Positions 1 to 12,601 are shown, counted from the first letter of the stretch. The stretch: 64,000 bases of DNA from Riptortus pedestris (GCA_019009955.1 CM032230.1:8796001-8860000); one strand, 5' to 3'. The notes: a model not told the origin generated them from the letters alone. Numbers and translations are program-made.

Positions 1-540
1 AGAGAGTTTCCGTGTGATCCTCCATTAGAATGGAAGGGCCATTAGCTATTTAGACAGTTTTGATGTCCCACGCCTGTGATTTATCATAGATTCACTCACT
101 CAAAAATGATACGATAGGTAGAACCAATATCTAGTTGATGAGACGTGGCTGAAAAGGGAGCACGTAGTTGTCGTTTGGCTAGCTAATTTACAGCTAGTGT
201 TCAGATTTTAGCTTGAGACCCTGGTTCTCTCTTCCTGAGATGGCTCTTGGTGAACGAGGTAGAACTCCCGGGATTTGAGGGGTGGGCGGTGGGACCTGAA
301 GTGAGAATGTAATGCAGAAGGTGGTTAAGGCCTAAAGGACTTGTACAGCTTAACTGTTGAAGAGATGACTGATCAGTGCTGCAACCAGGAGTAACTCCTC
401 TACTTGGACCCTAATGTGGAACAGTAGATCGAGGCAATACAGAAGTACGTGCCCAGTTGAGAGTCTGTTTAGAAGACGTCTGGGATCCGCTGTGTATGTG
501 TTTAGAAATCCACACAGATCATCTTCCTCATCGTAATTAC

Positions 541-844
541 CTTGAACGAAGGTTTGATCCATGGCAGGAACCTGACGCCCTTCCTCACCACCTGCTGAGT
601 AAGTGCTTGAGCAACTTCCACCGCACTGACGGTGGGTCCTCTGTAGGATATGGTAGCAGCGAACGACCCCGATCTAGGATCGCATCTCAGCAGGAAGCTC
701 CTCGTCTCGAACAGCTCTCTGGTCACGTCTCCGGTGAGGAACAGTTCCTGAGTCTGGGACTTGACGTTGAACAGAGGAGCGAAGGACATGACGGGGTACT
801 TGGCAGATGGGTATGGAACCAGGTTTGGAGGCATGTCCTCGAAC
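541..844 (-). CDS. alpha-tubulin-like gene, fourth exon found (NLVPYP to FK region)
   Basis: Internal exon of a divergent alpha-tubulin. Read on the minus strand it is entered through a strong acceptor (pyrimidine-rich, TTGCAG then GTTCGAG) and left through donor AAG/GTAATT. It begins with one base completing a codon split with the exon at 12.37 kb and ends in phase 0, giving about 101 codons. The translation starts FEDMPPNLVPYP, matching the alpha-tubulin stretch ending TNLVPYP, and carries CDPR, YRG and a terminal W..SFK that match alpha-tubulin CDPRHG, LYRGD and WCPTGFK. The residue aligned with catalytic Glu254 is Asp. The frame is open and more GC-rich than the intron DNA. The following exon (the C-terminal helices) would lie left of position 1; I see no candidate in 1-540. 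Family is secure; whether the gene is expressed is unknown. Confidence 0.88.
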
Positions 845-902
845 CTGCAACAGGTAGCAAATTTGTATAAACATCCAACGTCACATCAATCTAAAGTGTA
901 AA

Positions 903-2148
903 ACGTCCGTCAAGCATGGGCTGCGTCAACTAAGCAGATTTCCAACGTCCTAATATGACTACTGATCTCATCTCACCACATGGTCCCTATATCTAAAAAA
1001 AGTCCGATGGGTAGAAGTAGGGGGTTATTAAGTAAGGCTAAAAATGTAGAAGTTCAATGAAAACAGTATTTGGTATGTAAGCGTCGAATAAAATGGTTCA
1101 TGTAATATAATAACTTAGTATTAATATGGCATGAGTGGGAGTGAGAGTTTACTGAAGGCTGGAAATTAAATAATGTAAGAAGGTTAATTTTCAGGATAAA
1201 GAAAATGTCTATAAAGCAAAATTTAGGAAACATTAAATATTGTTGCGAAAATTAAATACACGACAAATTAAACTCACAAATAGTCACGTATTTGGGAAGT
1301 ACGAAGGAGATGAAAGGAGCCGACCGAGGAATGACTATTGGCGCCTGTGGTGTCTAGTGGAGCCTGGATAGTTCCATACTAAAGAGTCCAGTACCTACGA
1401 GCCAGTCTCCTTTGATGTTGCCGCTCCTCTATATAAACATCTACAACTCGCTCGACAGTTTAGTTAGTTTGTTTTCAGCTGCCTTCAAGTGATCATCAGT
1501 GCTACAGTGCGACTTAGTTGCAGTGCGGTAAAGTGTGAAGAGCAGTATAGTGCCGAGTTTAAGACAGTGCAGTGCCGTTAACTTCGCGAAGTAAAGGACA
1601 GTGCAGTGCCGTGTTTATTTGAAATTCAGTTATTGCGAATGAATTATTATGAATTATTGGACAATTTAAAGAATAGTGGAGCTATCAGTCCATACTGTGA
1701 GTAGTAATTAAGAATAATTAACTATGTGTGTAGTGCATTGTTAAATAAATTGTGCAGTGATAAAAACTCTGAAGCTTGTGTGTGTTTAATATTTCAATAT
1801 AAAAGAAATCTAATAAATAACGTTTATTACTGATTTTGTAATAAAACGTAACAATATGAACAATATTGGCTATATAGAATTTTCCGATCTGCTTATATTG
1901 TAGTAAAGGAGATATTTTGTGTTTCTCGATTTGTTCGCCCTCTAAACCCTCCTTCCCCCTATTCGATTTCAGCGATAACTTATTTAGTTTTTCATGAAAC
2001 CATTATATATCGAGTTTGGTAATGATCAAACAAAATTTGAAAACCACTACAGCGCTGCACTTCCTGCGTAGGATCGATGGACAGATGAAGACATTTTTTG
2101 AAAGTCATGAACACAACCTCAATAGCTGATTTCCCAGAAGGGAATTAA
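903..2148 (+). mobile_element. HLE element, old copy split by a solo LTR
   Basis: The diverged head (GTCCGTCAAGC, then AAGCAGATTTCC) starts at 903 and body sequence runs to 1240. The body resumes at 1858 (CCGATC, C-rich tract, TCGAGTTTGGTAA) and ends near 2148 with the GCTGATTTCCC / GGGAA tail. No (TA)n is left. The head begins about 57 bp from the tubulin acceptor at 845. Confidence 0.7.
1241..1853 (+). mobile_element. solo LTR, Gypsy-like
   Basis: A 613-bp block starts TGTTGCG and ends CGTAACA, nearly perfect terminal inverted repeats of LTR type (TG...CA). It is flanked by the 4-bp direct repeat ATAT (1237-1240 and 1854-1857), the duplication size usual for Gypsy-superfamily integrases. 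A TATA box (TATATAAA) lies near 1430, an initiator-like CAGTTTAGTTAG follows about 30 bp later, and an AATAAA signal lies near 1744. No internal coding region or second LTR is present, so it is a solo LTR left by recombination. It interrupts an HLE copy. Superfamily is inferred from ends and duplication size only. Confidence 0.72.
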
Positions 2149-2154
2149 TTAACG

Positions 2155-2636
2155 ATAAAATTGACGAAATGAAAGAGAAAAATATAGATAAATTCAACCG
2201 AAGTTATAGTGTTCCTCTTCTTTATTTTCCTAGTCTATAGTAAGAGATGTTCATTTTAATTAATTGAGTCATGTGGTACCCACATCAGATTTTGTTTCTA
2301 TATTTTATGTTGTTGAGGAAACAGAGATATTTACGATTTATTTTTTTACCCCCTTTCAATAACTATTTAAGATATCTGTCTATAGTAGGTTTATTATACA
2401 TTTAACGAGCTCTTCTAAAAATGGCAATACCTCGTTTTATTCACCTAAGTCTAATTTGGTTTCAATGCTATAAACAAATTTTATTCTAAATGCTTAAATA
2501 TGAAAAACCAAAAGAAAATTCCCAGGCTATTCATATTTTCTAGTTTACCAATAATTTATTTTTGTGTTCAATTTATTCTCGACAAACCAGTACCTGCCAT
2601 TTTTCTAATAATTATTATTACTTATTTTATGTTATT
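2155..2636. other. AT-rich intron DNA, no gene seen
   Basis: I see no open frame of note, RNA gene or recognisable repeat. It lies within the last visible tubulin intron. Confidence 0.5.
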
Positions 2637-2840
2637 TATTAACGTCCACATTAGAACAATGGGTAGTCGGGGTATATAGAGTTCGCTAGCTAGGCTGGGA
2701 TTAAGAACTTTATTTAATGAGTTAGTCACTGTATTAAATTCCTATTGGCTAACAGAAAATGGAACTCACGACTCTAGGTTTACCATGTTAAAGATTAAAA
2801 CATTCATGGCTAGCTTGTGCCAAGTTACTAATTATTAATA
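2637..2840 (-). mobile_element. tRNA-derived SINE, diverged copy
   Basis: Matches the minus-strand SINE at 39351-39576: tail (TTTATTAACGTCCAC on the plus strand), body (GGTTA/TCTAC, TTTATTTAATGA) and the tRNA-like head with its B box (ACTCACGACTCTAGG on the plus strand). It is diverged, and no clear target duplication was found. Confidence 0.7.
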
Positions 2841-2848
2841 TTTATTAA

Positions 2849-2965
2849 CGTCCACTTTATGTTACTATGGCTAATTGGGACGGGTTATCTACAAGTTACT
2901 ACCATTTTCTAGCCAGGGTGGAACTAAGTATTTTATTTAATGAATTCGTTAATGTTTGACATTAG
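2849..2965 (-). mobile_element. SINE fragment (3' half)
   Basis: Second minus-strand copy of the same SINE directly beside the previous one: TTATTAACGTCCACTTTATG, then the GACGGGTTATCTACAAGTTA body. It stops before the tRNA-like head. About 150 bp of plain AT-rich DNA follows. Confidence 0.7.
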
Positions 2966-3119
2966 ACCCTCGTATTATTCCAAATAAAATCATACGACTT
3001 ACAGTAATTATAATATTCTGGAATAGTCTTTCGAGCCAAGTGTGCGTTCCTCGTCTAATGCTTTGATCCAAATTTGGTTTGTGTTGATTATAGTGAACCC
3101 CATACATACATACATACAT

Positions 3120-3125
<6 letters not shown>

Positions 3126-3183
<58 letters not shown>
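3126..3183. repeat. (TA)n microsatellite
   Basis: About 29 TA units, preceded by a short CATA run. It abuts the 3' end of the Helitron copy that starts at 3184. Confidence 0.95.
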
Positions 3184-3185
<2 letters not shown>

Positions 3186-5320
3186 TAGCTAAGGTATCCG
3201 GCATCGCCCGGGAATTCATTTGAGCTTGAATCAAGAGGGTATTTTTTTGGCAAGTCTTTACTTTCCACAATATTTTGACATTTCCCCGTCACAGTCTTTA
3301 GGGTTCATACCCGTCGTTGCTGTGGACTTGTTCATAATAAAATTATTTGTTGTTTAAGACTTCCCCCTCCTCAATATTGTTTATATTTCCTTTCTCCTGT
3401 GCATGTCGTTTTTTCGTTGTTTTTTTTATAAAGTATTTAACAGTATAATTCATAATCGTAGAAAGTATTCTATCTTCCTAAGTATGTATGAATAAAAAGT
3501 TCCTTTCCCTTGATGCAGTACAAATCTTAATTGTGGCAGCTGTTTTAGGTAAGTCATCGCTATTAAAAATACTCTTTTGTAAGTCTCGATTGTAAACTGT
3601 ATCTACGAGAAATAACTGGGTGCACATCCCCAGTGTTCACTCTTTTAAATTATTTATTTATGATTATTAAACAAATTCCTGAGAATAACACTACATTGCT
3701 AAAAGTGTAAGCATCAATTATCATGTAAACATAGACCGGTCGGCAGGGAAGCGGCAGAACTGATAGGACAAAGGAAGTAGCTCGACACCTCCCTAGCCTC
3801 TGTGCTGCCAACTCCTTTGGGATATCGATTCTGTAATACATTAAATTATATTAACAAATCAGATTGCATTATTATCACAATACGAAAACTGTTTGCTCAA
3901 ATATTTTTCACGTTCTAATTAAATAATGTATTAAATACACTTAGAGAAAGCCGAGAAGCGTTTCTGATGAATTAATGTTTGGAATAAGAGAAGGGGGGGG
4001 GGAAGCATACTTTATTTGGTGCAAACTGTTACTGACGTTAAAAAATAACATAGTTTCATAATTCTAACATGGATTTGAATTAACTTATCCAGGTGAGGTA
4101 CCGAGTAGTTCATATTGGAATGAATTGTTGAGCATATCAATATTTCTACACTTGCTTCATACCTTATTTTACAACAAAAAAAAAATTAGAAAACAAAAGT
4201 TAATCTAATTATATAATAAAGTATAATAAACAGTAAACAGCTTTTGTTATGTGCACGATTGCCAAAAAATGAGTAGAAGATGAAATATCCCGAATTTTTA
4301 TTTCAGGCCTTCCTTATAACCCCCCACTCCCGTCTGAACCTAAACATTTTAATATAGCTTATAATCTTGGGAGAATTAATGCTAATTCACATACCGAGTT
4401 TTGTTAAGTTCGGTTCAATCGTTAGTGCCCAATAAAATAGTTGGCTCCCGATTTAGTTTTTCGTGTATATCTCGTTTATACGTTGTTATAAAACAAAATT
4501 TACTTGAAATAACAAAATAAACAACTTTTGTCATGTGCATATTTGCAGAAAACCAAATAGAAAATGAAATACCGCCATTTTTTATTTCAGACCTCCCTTA
4601 CAACCCCCACTCCTGCCCGTCCCTAGAAATGTAGGCATGGCTTATTATAATGAAAGCGTTAGTCCTAATACACGTACCGAGTTTTCTTTAGTTCGGTTGA
4701 TTCTTTTGTGCCAAATAACCCCCGCTATAATTTTTAGCATATAACTCATTCAGCAAACCTAGAGCGGCGAGTTCGATTCACGCCTGAGCAAAGGAAATTA
4801 TTTAGTGACGAAATTCATTAAATAACATCCTAAAATCCCACCCTGGCTAGAAAAGGGTGGTAAGCTGTAGGATAACCCGTCCCAATTAGCCTGAGTTGCA
4901 AAAAGTGGACGTAAATAAATAATAATAATAATAACTCATTTATACTTAGGTATACGACGACTGTATATAACAAAAGTTACTCTAAATAATAAAATAAATA
5001 ACTTTTGTTATGGGCATATTTGCCGAAAAGCCAATAGGAAACGAAATATCGCTATTTTTAATTTCAGGCCACCCTTACAACCCCCACTCCTGTTCGTCTC
5101 AGAGAATATTAGTATAGCCTAAAGTCTAAGCTGGGTTAGTAGTAATATACATACCAAGTTTCATAAAATTCGGTTCAGCCATTTATGCGTGAAAAGGTAA
5201 TAAACATACACGAAAGAAACAAAATGCAGTTATGGTGTCTGTGTCATGTGAAACGAAAAGTTATCGTGAAATTTGACGAAAGAAAATCAATGTACAGACA
5301 GAGGTTACTATTTTATATAT
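3184..5320 (-). mobile_element. non-autonomous Helitron, long copy with tandem internal modules
   Basis: Read on the minus strand, the 3' end (3310-3184) has a CCGGG-type hairpin with a GCGATG loop, then AGCTAGT: hairpin plus CTAG followed by T, the canonical Helitron 3' terminus. The 5' end near 5320 is TATATAAAATAGTAACC and the CAGACAG segment shared with other copies. Between about 4230 and 5200 the same module (AACTTTTGTTATGTGCA, TTTCAG, CCCCCACTCC, GTTCGGTTC) occurs three times. It codes nothing recognisable. A SINE is inserted at 4751-4930. Family placement rests on the ends, not on a protein. Confidence 0.65.
4751..4930 (+). mobile_element. SINE insertion with 10-bp target duplication
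   Basis: 5'-truncated SINE with B box (GAGTTCGATTC), the CACCCTGGCTAG body and a (TAA)n tail. It is flanked by perfect direct repeats ATAACTCATT (4741-4750 and 4931-4940). It sits inside the long Helitron copy. Confidence 0.85.
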
Positions 5321-5506
5321 GATATATATTGGCGTAATTTCGAAGGTCGCTCTTTAAATGAGAATTTAAAATAAATGAAAACCAGTTCAGCAGGTTTTGC
5401 TCCTGATGGAAGATTCTTTCTAAAACTGGTGTTAGAAAGTGTTAACCTACTATTTAGGTGGGGCCTTGTTTCATGGCCAACAACTCGTGGAATTTATAAA
5501 TCTATC

Positions 5507-5697
5507 ACTCAGGGGCTGTGTAAACTAAGAGGATTTCCTATGCGCTGAATGACACTGGTCACTATTTTTAGTAGAAATCCGACGAGTAAACGTGGGGGAT
5601 TATGGAAACTCAAAACAAGAAAGTATCAAGCAACATTTGTGTTATGAGAAAATGTATTTTAGCGGCTGGTAGGCTAGTCTCTAAACATCTCAAGTCT
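5507..5697 (+). mobile_element. HLE head fragment and spacer
   Basis: TCACTCAGGGGCTGTGTAAA followed by CTAAGAGGATTTCC is a diverged HLE head. The rest to 5697 shows only weak similarity to the HLE body. Confidence 0.55.
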
Positions 5698-5822
5698 AAC
5701 ATTTCAGCAGATTTCCCTTGAGGGAAATCAGCAATTGAGGTCGCACTTATGACGCGATTTTCGAAACATTTCTTCAAATGTCCATCGATCCTACCCAGGA
5801 GATGACGAAAATGAAATCCGTT

Positions 5823-5883
<61 letters not shown>

Positions 5884-6215
5884 CTGTTAACGCTCTAGCC
5901 GTTGTCCGTTACCTGCAGACATTTAATAAAAATGCAAATATCTCGGTTAATATTCAAGATAGTGAATAAATGTGTATATCAATATTTATAGTACATTTAA
6001 TTTGCAATAAGATTGATTTTATACAATTTTTCGATCCGACGTATAGTAACGGAGATATTTAGAATTTTCCAAAATCCTCTGCTCTAAACCCCCCCCCCCC
6101 CCCTCCCACTGGTCCAATTTCAGCCATTAACGAACTTGATCTGTCTTTTTACATAAAACGAAATATCAAGTTTGGTGGCGATTAATCAATAATTGCGACC
6201 GCTAGAGCGGTAACA

Positions 6216-6262
<47 letters not shown>
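5698..6262. mobile_element. two fused HLE pieces with (TA)n arrays
   Basis: 5698-5905 is a minus-orientation HLE 3' half: hairpin GCAGATTTCCC..GGGAAATCAGC, the CATCGATCCTACCC segment and (TA)n at 5827-5878. From about 5912 it switches to a plus-orientation body (TGCAAATATCTCGGTTAATA, a C-rich tract at 6090-6105, GACCGCTAGAGCGG) ending in (TA)n at 6220-6262. A Helitron starts at that array instead of the HLE tail. Confidence 0.75.
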
Positions 6263-6270
<8 letters not shown>

Positions 6271-6687
6271 GTAACCTCTGTCTGTACATTGATTTTTTTC
6301 GCGAATTTTCACGATAACGTTTCGTTTCACATGTCATAGACACCATAACTGCATTTTGTTTCTTTCGTGTGTGTTTGTTTATTTGTTTGTTTGTTACCTT
6401 TTCACGCATAAACGGCTGAACCGAATTTTATGAAATTTGGTATGTATATTTCTACTAAAATCTATGCATAATGCACAGGAGACGGGAAATATGACAATTT
6501 GGAGGACAGTGAAGACTTACATAAAAAATTAACTTTTATTATTAACAAATGCCAACAACGGGTATTAACCCTAAACTCTGGGGTGGGTAAATGTCAAAAT
6601 ATTGTCCAAAGTAAAGCCTTGCCAAAAAAATACCATCACCATTCAGGCTCAAATCAATTGCCGGGCGAAGCCGGGTATCTGAGCTAG
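6263..6687 (+). mobile_element. non-autonomous Helitron, short complete copy
   Basis: Begins TATATAAAATTGTAACCTC inside (TA)n. It carries the segment with ACGGCTGAACCGAATTTTAT and ends in the hairpin CCGG-GCGAAG-CCGG, then TATCTGAGCTAG followed by T. About 425 bp, no coding capacity. This is the shortest copy with both ends and is useful for defining the family. Confidence 0.75.
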
Positions 6688-6696
6688 TATATTTTT

Positions 6697-7368
6697 ATAT
6701 AATTGTAACCTCTGTCTGTACATTGATTTTTTTTTCACGAAATTTCACTATAACTTTTCGTTTCACATTTCATAGACACCATAACTGCATTTTGATTCTA
6801 TCGTGTCTGCTTGTTTGTTTGTAACCTTTTCACGCATAAACGGCTGAACCGAATTTTATGAAACTTGGATGTATATTACTACTAACCCAACTTAGACTTT
6901 AGGCTATGTTAATATTCTCTGAGACGAACAGGAGTGGGGGTTATAAGGGAGGGCTGAAATTAAAAATAGCGATATTTCGTTCCCTATTGCATTTTCGGCA
7001 ATTATGCGCATAACAAAAGTTGTTTATTTTGTTATTTAGAGTAACTTTTATTTGGAGTAAGTTATATACACTTTTGTCGTATACCTAAGTATAAATGAGC
7101 TATACGTTAAAAACTACTGCGGGAGTCAACATTTTATTTGGCACAAAAAACTCAACCGAACTAAATAAAACACCGGGTATGTGTATTAGCACTAACGCCA
7201 TCCTGATAATAAACCATAATAACATTTCTAGGGACGGAAACGAGTGGGGGTTATAAGGGAGGCCTGAATTTACAAATTTTATTATTATCAAATCCACAGA
7301 AACGACGGGTATTAACCCTAAACACTGGGATGTGTAAATGTCAAAATAAAGTGCTAAGTAAAGCCTTG

Positions 7369-7371
<3 letters not shown>
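6697..7371 (+). mobile_element. non-autonomous Helitron copy, 3' end lost in (TA)n
   Basis: The 5' part starts ATAATTGTAACCTCTGTCTG. It has two internal modules (CAGGAGTGGGGGTTATAAGG, GATATTTCGTT, ACAAAAGTTGTTTATTTTG). It stops in (TA)n at 7372 just after AAAGCCTTGCCA, so the hairpin and CTAG are missing. Confidence 0.7.
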
Positions 7372-7420
<49 letters not shown>

Positions 7421-7448
7421 GATACATATATGTATATATATATATATA
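7372..7448. repeat. (TA)n with ACATA/GATA interruptions
   Basis: Microsatellite joining two head-to-tail Helitron copies. Confidence 0.95.
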
Positions 7449-9487
7449 TAAAATTGTAACCTCTGTCTGTACATTGATTTTTCGTTTCACATGTCATAGA
7501 CACCATAACTGCATTTTGTTTCTTTCGTGTATGTTTGTTTGTTTGTTTGTTTGTTACCTTTTCACGCATAAACGGCTGAACCGAATTTTATGAAACTTGG
7601 TATGTATATTACAACTAACCCAACTTAGACTTTAGGTTATATTAATTTCCTCTGAGACGAACAGTAGTGGGGGTTATGAGGGAAGCCTGAAATTAAAAAT
7701 AGCGATATTTCGATTCCTATTGGTTTTTCGGCAAATATAAACATAACAAAAGTTGTTTATTTTGTTATTTAGAGTAACGTTTGTTATATACACTTTTTTC
7801 GTATACTGAATTATAAACGAAATATACGCAAAAACCTATAACGAATGTGAACAATTTTATTTGAGACGAAAGACCCAACCGAAATGAATAAAACTCGGTA
7901 TGTGTATTAGCACTAACGCTTTCATTTCTAGGGACGGGCAGGAGTGGGGGTTGTAAGGGAGGCCTGAATTTAAAATAGTGGTATTTCGTTTTCTATTCGT
8001 TTTTTGGCAAATATGAACCTAACAAAAGTTGTTTATTTTGATATTTAGAGTAACTTTTGTGATATTCATTTTTGACTTTTAACGAAGTATGAACGAGATA
8101 TATACTATAAACTAAAGCGGGAGTCATCTATTTTATTGGGCGCTAACGATTGAACCGAACTTAACAAAACTCGGTATGTCAACTAGCATTAATTCTCCCA
8201 TGATTATAAGCTATATTTAAATGTTTAGGCTCGAACGGGAGTGGGAGTTATCAGGAAGGCCTGAAGTAAAAATTCACGATATTTCATTTTCTATTTGTTT
8301 TTCGGCAAAGGTGCATATAACGAAAGTTGTTTACTTTGTTATTTAGAGCAACTTTTGTTTCATTCACTTATGTCGTAAAATGAAGTAAATACGGGATATA
8401 AGCTAAATCTATAGCGGGAGTCGACGATTTTATTAGTACTTATTTAAGCGTTTTTAATATAGGCATATTATGACAAATGATGTTATGTTTTAGCCTTATC
8501 TATTTCGATTATTTAGTACTAAGTATGATTCGGATTAGTGAGATTATAAATCCCCCTCCCCCTTCGCCTCATTTATTTATTTTCCATAGAAAATAACTTT
8601 GTTATTTATTTCCAATAGAAATTTAAACTATAAGAGCATTTCCATTATTTAATTTGTATAATGTATTATTTAAAAAAAAAAAATCGTGCTGAATTTCCTC
8701 AAGGAGTGATAGGGGATGTACTAGGGAATCAAACTCTGATTTTGGTTATATACTATCTTATTTCCTATATCTTCATGTTATTGAAACAAATATGTACTAT
8801 CATAACAATTAAACGTTAATGTCATTATGATAAAAGACAAAATGCTCTTACTTACTTAGTATTACTTAGGTTGCAGGGACGGCTACGATCTCTTCCCCTC
8901 GACTAGCTTTTTGAATATAATTGAAATTATTTTTAGGGTAACACTATTATTTAATTCCATCAGGTAGAAAAATTATTACAATAATATTTTGAATTAATAA
9001 TTTAAGGAGAAGAGTGTTGATAGCTCTAATGCGAGAGCGGAAATAGACGGAGGCTAATAGAGTTAATTGAGTTTACTAATTTCCTGTGAAATGCTGGGCA
9101 TTACGGGAAGTGATTACCACTGAGATCTACTATTATGAATATAACCTTACGTGCTAAACTATGCTTAAACTATATCTGCTCGGATTGGTTTTTGACAAGA
9201 AATAAGTTTTCTTATAGAGGATATTTAATTGTAATAAATACTATCCATGATTATGGCTTGAAGTATTCAAAAAGGTGAGTTAAAAAGTGGCAAGGGATAG
9301 ATTAGGAACACATTTTTATTTATTCTTCAAATATAAAATTTCTCATTTATAAGTCGCCTGCCTGACCCTCACAGCAAAACAATGCGCGCCGACGGGAAGT
9401 GTAGTTGTAAACATTGAAGCCTTGCCCAAAAAAAATACTATCATCATCCAGCCTCAAATGATTTCACGAGCGAAGCCGGGTACCATA
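7449..9487 (+). mobile_element. non-autonomous Helitron, long copy
   Basis: The 5' end is ATATAAAATTGTAACC. At least three reiterated modules follow at about 7600-8430, each with a GGAGTGGGGGTT-like block, GATATTTCGTTTTCTATT-like text and ACAAAAGTTGTTTATTTTG. The 3' end is GCGAAGCCGGGTACCATAG then CTAGT. The middle (8440-9400) is AT-rich with no recognised gene and may contain unrelated sequence. At about 2.04 kb it matches the 3184-5320 copy in length. Confidence 0.6.
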
Positions 9488-9732
<245 letters not shown>

Positions 9733-9795
9733 CTGTTATAACCCTAAGCTAGTTAATATGTTTGGCGTGTTTAATTGTATCATTGCACTCATCGC

Positions 9796-9884
9796 CCTCT
9801 GGTAGCTCAGTTGGTAGAGCGGTGGACTGTAGTTGGTATGAGACAGGCATCCATAGGTCGCTGGTTCAAATCCGGCCCGGAGGA
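9796..9884 (+). tRNA. tRNA-Tyr(GUA) with intron, copy 1
   Basis: An 89-nt gene with a full cloverleaf: acceptor CCTCTGG/CCGGAGG (one U-G pair), D stem GCTC/GAGC, anticodon stem GTGGA/TCCAT, T arm GCTGG-TTCAAAT-CCGGC, discriminator A. C1-G72 and A73 are eukaryotic tRNA-Tyr identity elements. The anticodon loop reads CTGTAG, then a 16-nt intron (TTGGTATGAGACAGGC), then A. Internal promoters are intact: A box TAGCTCAGTTGGTAGAGC and B box GGTTCAAATCC. An eight-T Pol III terminator follows 7 nt after the gene. It lies antisense inside a tubulin intron. The gene looks functional. Confidence 0.95.
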
Positions 9885-10096
9885 GTTAACTTTTTTTTCG
9901 TGTGCACATCATAAAATATAATGCTTACATTAAATCCACTTATATACGCTGCATATTAACCTGATATTATTCTATTTTTAAAAGTGAAATTGTTAAATCA
10001 TAGACTGAAATTACCTATTTAAATTTTGTCTTTAAATAAATATAACAAAATTTTTTGTAAGAAGGGACAAGAAATCAAAACTTTTCAGTTATATTA

Positions 10097-10760
10097 CATT
10101 GTTACCGCTCTAGCGGTCGCAATTATTGTTTAATCGTTACCAAACTCGATATTTAGTCGTTTTATGTAAAAAAAAAACAAAAAAAATAGATCAAGTTCGT
10201 TAACGGCTGAAATCAGACTAGGGGGAGAAAGGGTTTAGAGGGGAGGATTTTGGAAAATTCGAAATATCTCCGTTACTATAAGTCGGATCGAAAGATTTTA
10301 TAGAACCAATCTTATTGAAAATTAAATTTACTATAATTATTGTTATGTTCATTTTTTCTCTATCTTGAATAAACCGCCACTTCTACTCATGTTACATAAA
10401 CAATACTCTATCTCTAATAAACCACATTATTCGAAGCTTAAATATCAAATTGTATTCAAGAGATCTTTATTATACGAAATACATGCAAATATGTCCCAGT
10501 GACCCCCCCCCCCGTCTTATGGTCTTGGATAGCTAAAATTTGATTGATTGAGATAACAATTATTCTGACTCATTATTAATTACAGTACTAGATATAGTAA
10601 ATAGTTCTCAATAAAATTAATATGATATATTCTGATATATTTCAGTAATTGTTTTTCTTCCCGGTGTGAGGCTGGCCAATCTGTTTGTTTACATTTCAAA
10701 CGCTTCCATATCAGAACTGAAACCTATTACTGTAATTTATAATGAATCAGAATAATTTGT
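10097..10760 (-). mobile_element. HLE long-variant body, minus orientation
   Basis: Starts at ACCGCTCTAGCGGT, continues through GTTACCAAACTCGATATTTA, the G-rich tract and a (C)n run near 10502 to the TGTTTGTTTACA segment. Head and tail hairpin are absent. It meets a plus-orientation copy near 10760, so the pair forms a large inverted repeat. About 200 bp of AT-rich DNA with no feature precedes it. Confidence 0.75.
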
Positions 10761-11208
10761 ATCTGAATTAATCAAATTTTAGTAGTCCAAGAATTTAAGC
10801 ATAATAAAAGTCTCTGGATAATAATATTTGGTATTTAAGCTTCGAATAATGTGGTTTATAATATGAGTATTGTTTAAGTAACACTAATAGAAGTGAGGGT
10901 TTACTGAAGGCTGAAATTTAAAAATACAAATATCTCGGTTAATATTCAAGATAGAGAATAAATGCGTATAACAATATTTACAGTACATGTAATTTGCAAT
11001 AAAATTTACTCTATACACTATTTCGATCCGACTTATAGTAACGACGATATTTCGAATTTTCAAATTTCTCCCCTCTAAACCCCCCCTCTCCCTGTACAAT
11101 TTCAGCCGTTAACGATCTTGATCTTTCTTTTTGAATATAACGACTAGGTATCGAGTTTGGTAACGATCAAACAAAAATTGTGACCGCTAGAGCGTTAACA
11201 GACAAATA

Positions 11209-11265
<57 letters not shown>

Positions 11266-11386
11266 TTTTGAACAGACCTCATTTTCCTCATCTACTAGGT
11301 AGGATCGATGGACATTTGAAGAAAAATTTCGAAAATTGCTTAATGAGTACAACCTCAATAGCTGATTTCTCTTAAGAGAAATCTGC
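10761..11386 (+). mobile_element. HLE body and tail, plus orientation
   Basis: CAAATTTTAGTAGTCCAAGA, ATATCTCGGTTAATATTCAA, GACCGCTAGAGCG, (TA)n at 11208-11262, GGTAGGATCGATGGACA, then tail hairpin GCTGATTTCTC / GAGAAATCTGC. The head is missing. Confidence 0.8.
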
Positions 11387-11465
11387 TAATAAAACTCTGG
11401 TTAGGAATCCCTCGAGACTCGCTCGGGTATGACAATTGATCTCAGAGGTCTCTAATGCCAACCGG

Positions 11466-12351
<886 letters not shown>

Positions 12352-12368
12352 ATATATTTTGATACGAC

Positions 12369-12601
12369 CTGATAGCAGGATTGGAAGGGAACCTCCAGCC
12401 AGCTGATGCAGTGCCTATTGCATGGGATATGATGTGGTTGAGCCAGCTGTAGTCCGGCTTGGCGTAGAGTGCTTTGCTGTCTGCCTGCCCGTAGATCGCA
12501 TCGTTGTCCGTCAGGATCATGCAGGCTTTGGAATCCTTGAGGTCTGATGCAAGGAGTGCTGTGTTGTACGTCTCCACCGTGGAGGTGCTCTGCGCTTTCA
12601 T
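12369..12601 (-). CDS. alpha-tubulin-like gene, third exon found
   Basis: Internal exon giving STSTVETYN (alpha-tubulin VSTAVVEPYN), then ILTDNDAIYG (matching FMVDNEAIYD), then a region corresponding to NRLIGQIVSSITASLRFDG. The donor is ATCAG/GTCGTA at 12369/12368, phase 2, fitting the exon at 844 exactly (AG plus G gives Arg). The acceptor is less certain. A TAG at 12602-12604 starts the exon at 12601 and adds about three residues relative to alpha-tubulin; a CAG at 12590-12592 starts it at 12589 and leaves it one short. Both keep phase 0 with the previous exon. The codons are GC-rich in an AT-rich setting. Helitron sequence begins 17 bp past the donor and an HLE head remnant lies about 50 bp upstream of the acceptor. 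Confidence 0.85.

Noticed and set aside
1..540. Possible C-terminal tubulin exon
   Set aside because: No minus-strand frame here matches the VGINYQPP to AREDMAAL region; the exon must lie outside the window.
457..870. 137-codon plus-strand open frame
   Set aside because: It is antisense to the tubulin exon at 541-844, and its openness follows from the GC-rich exon.
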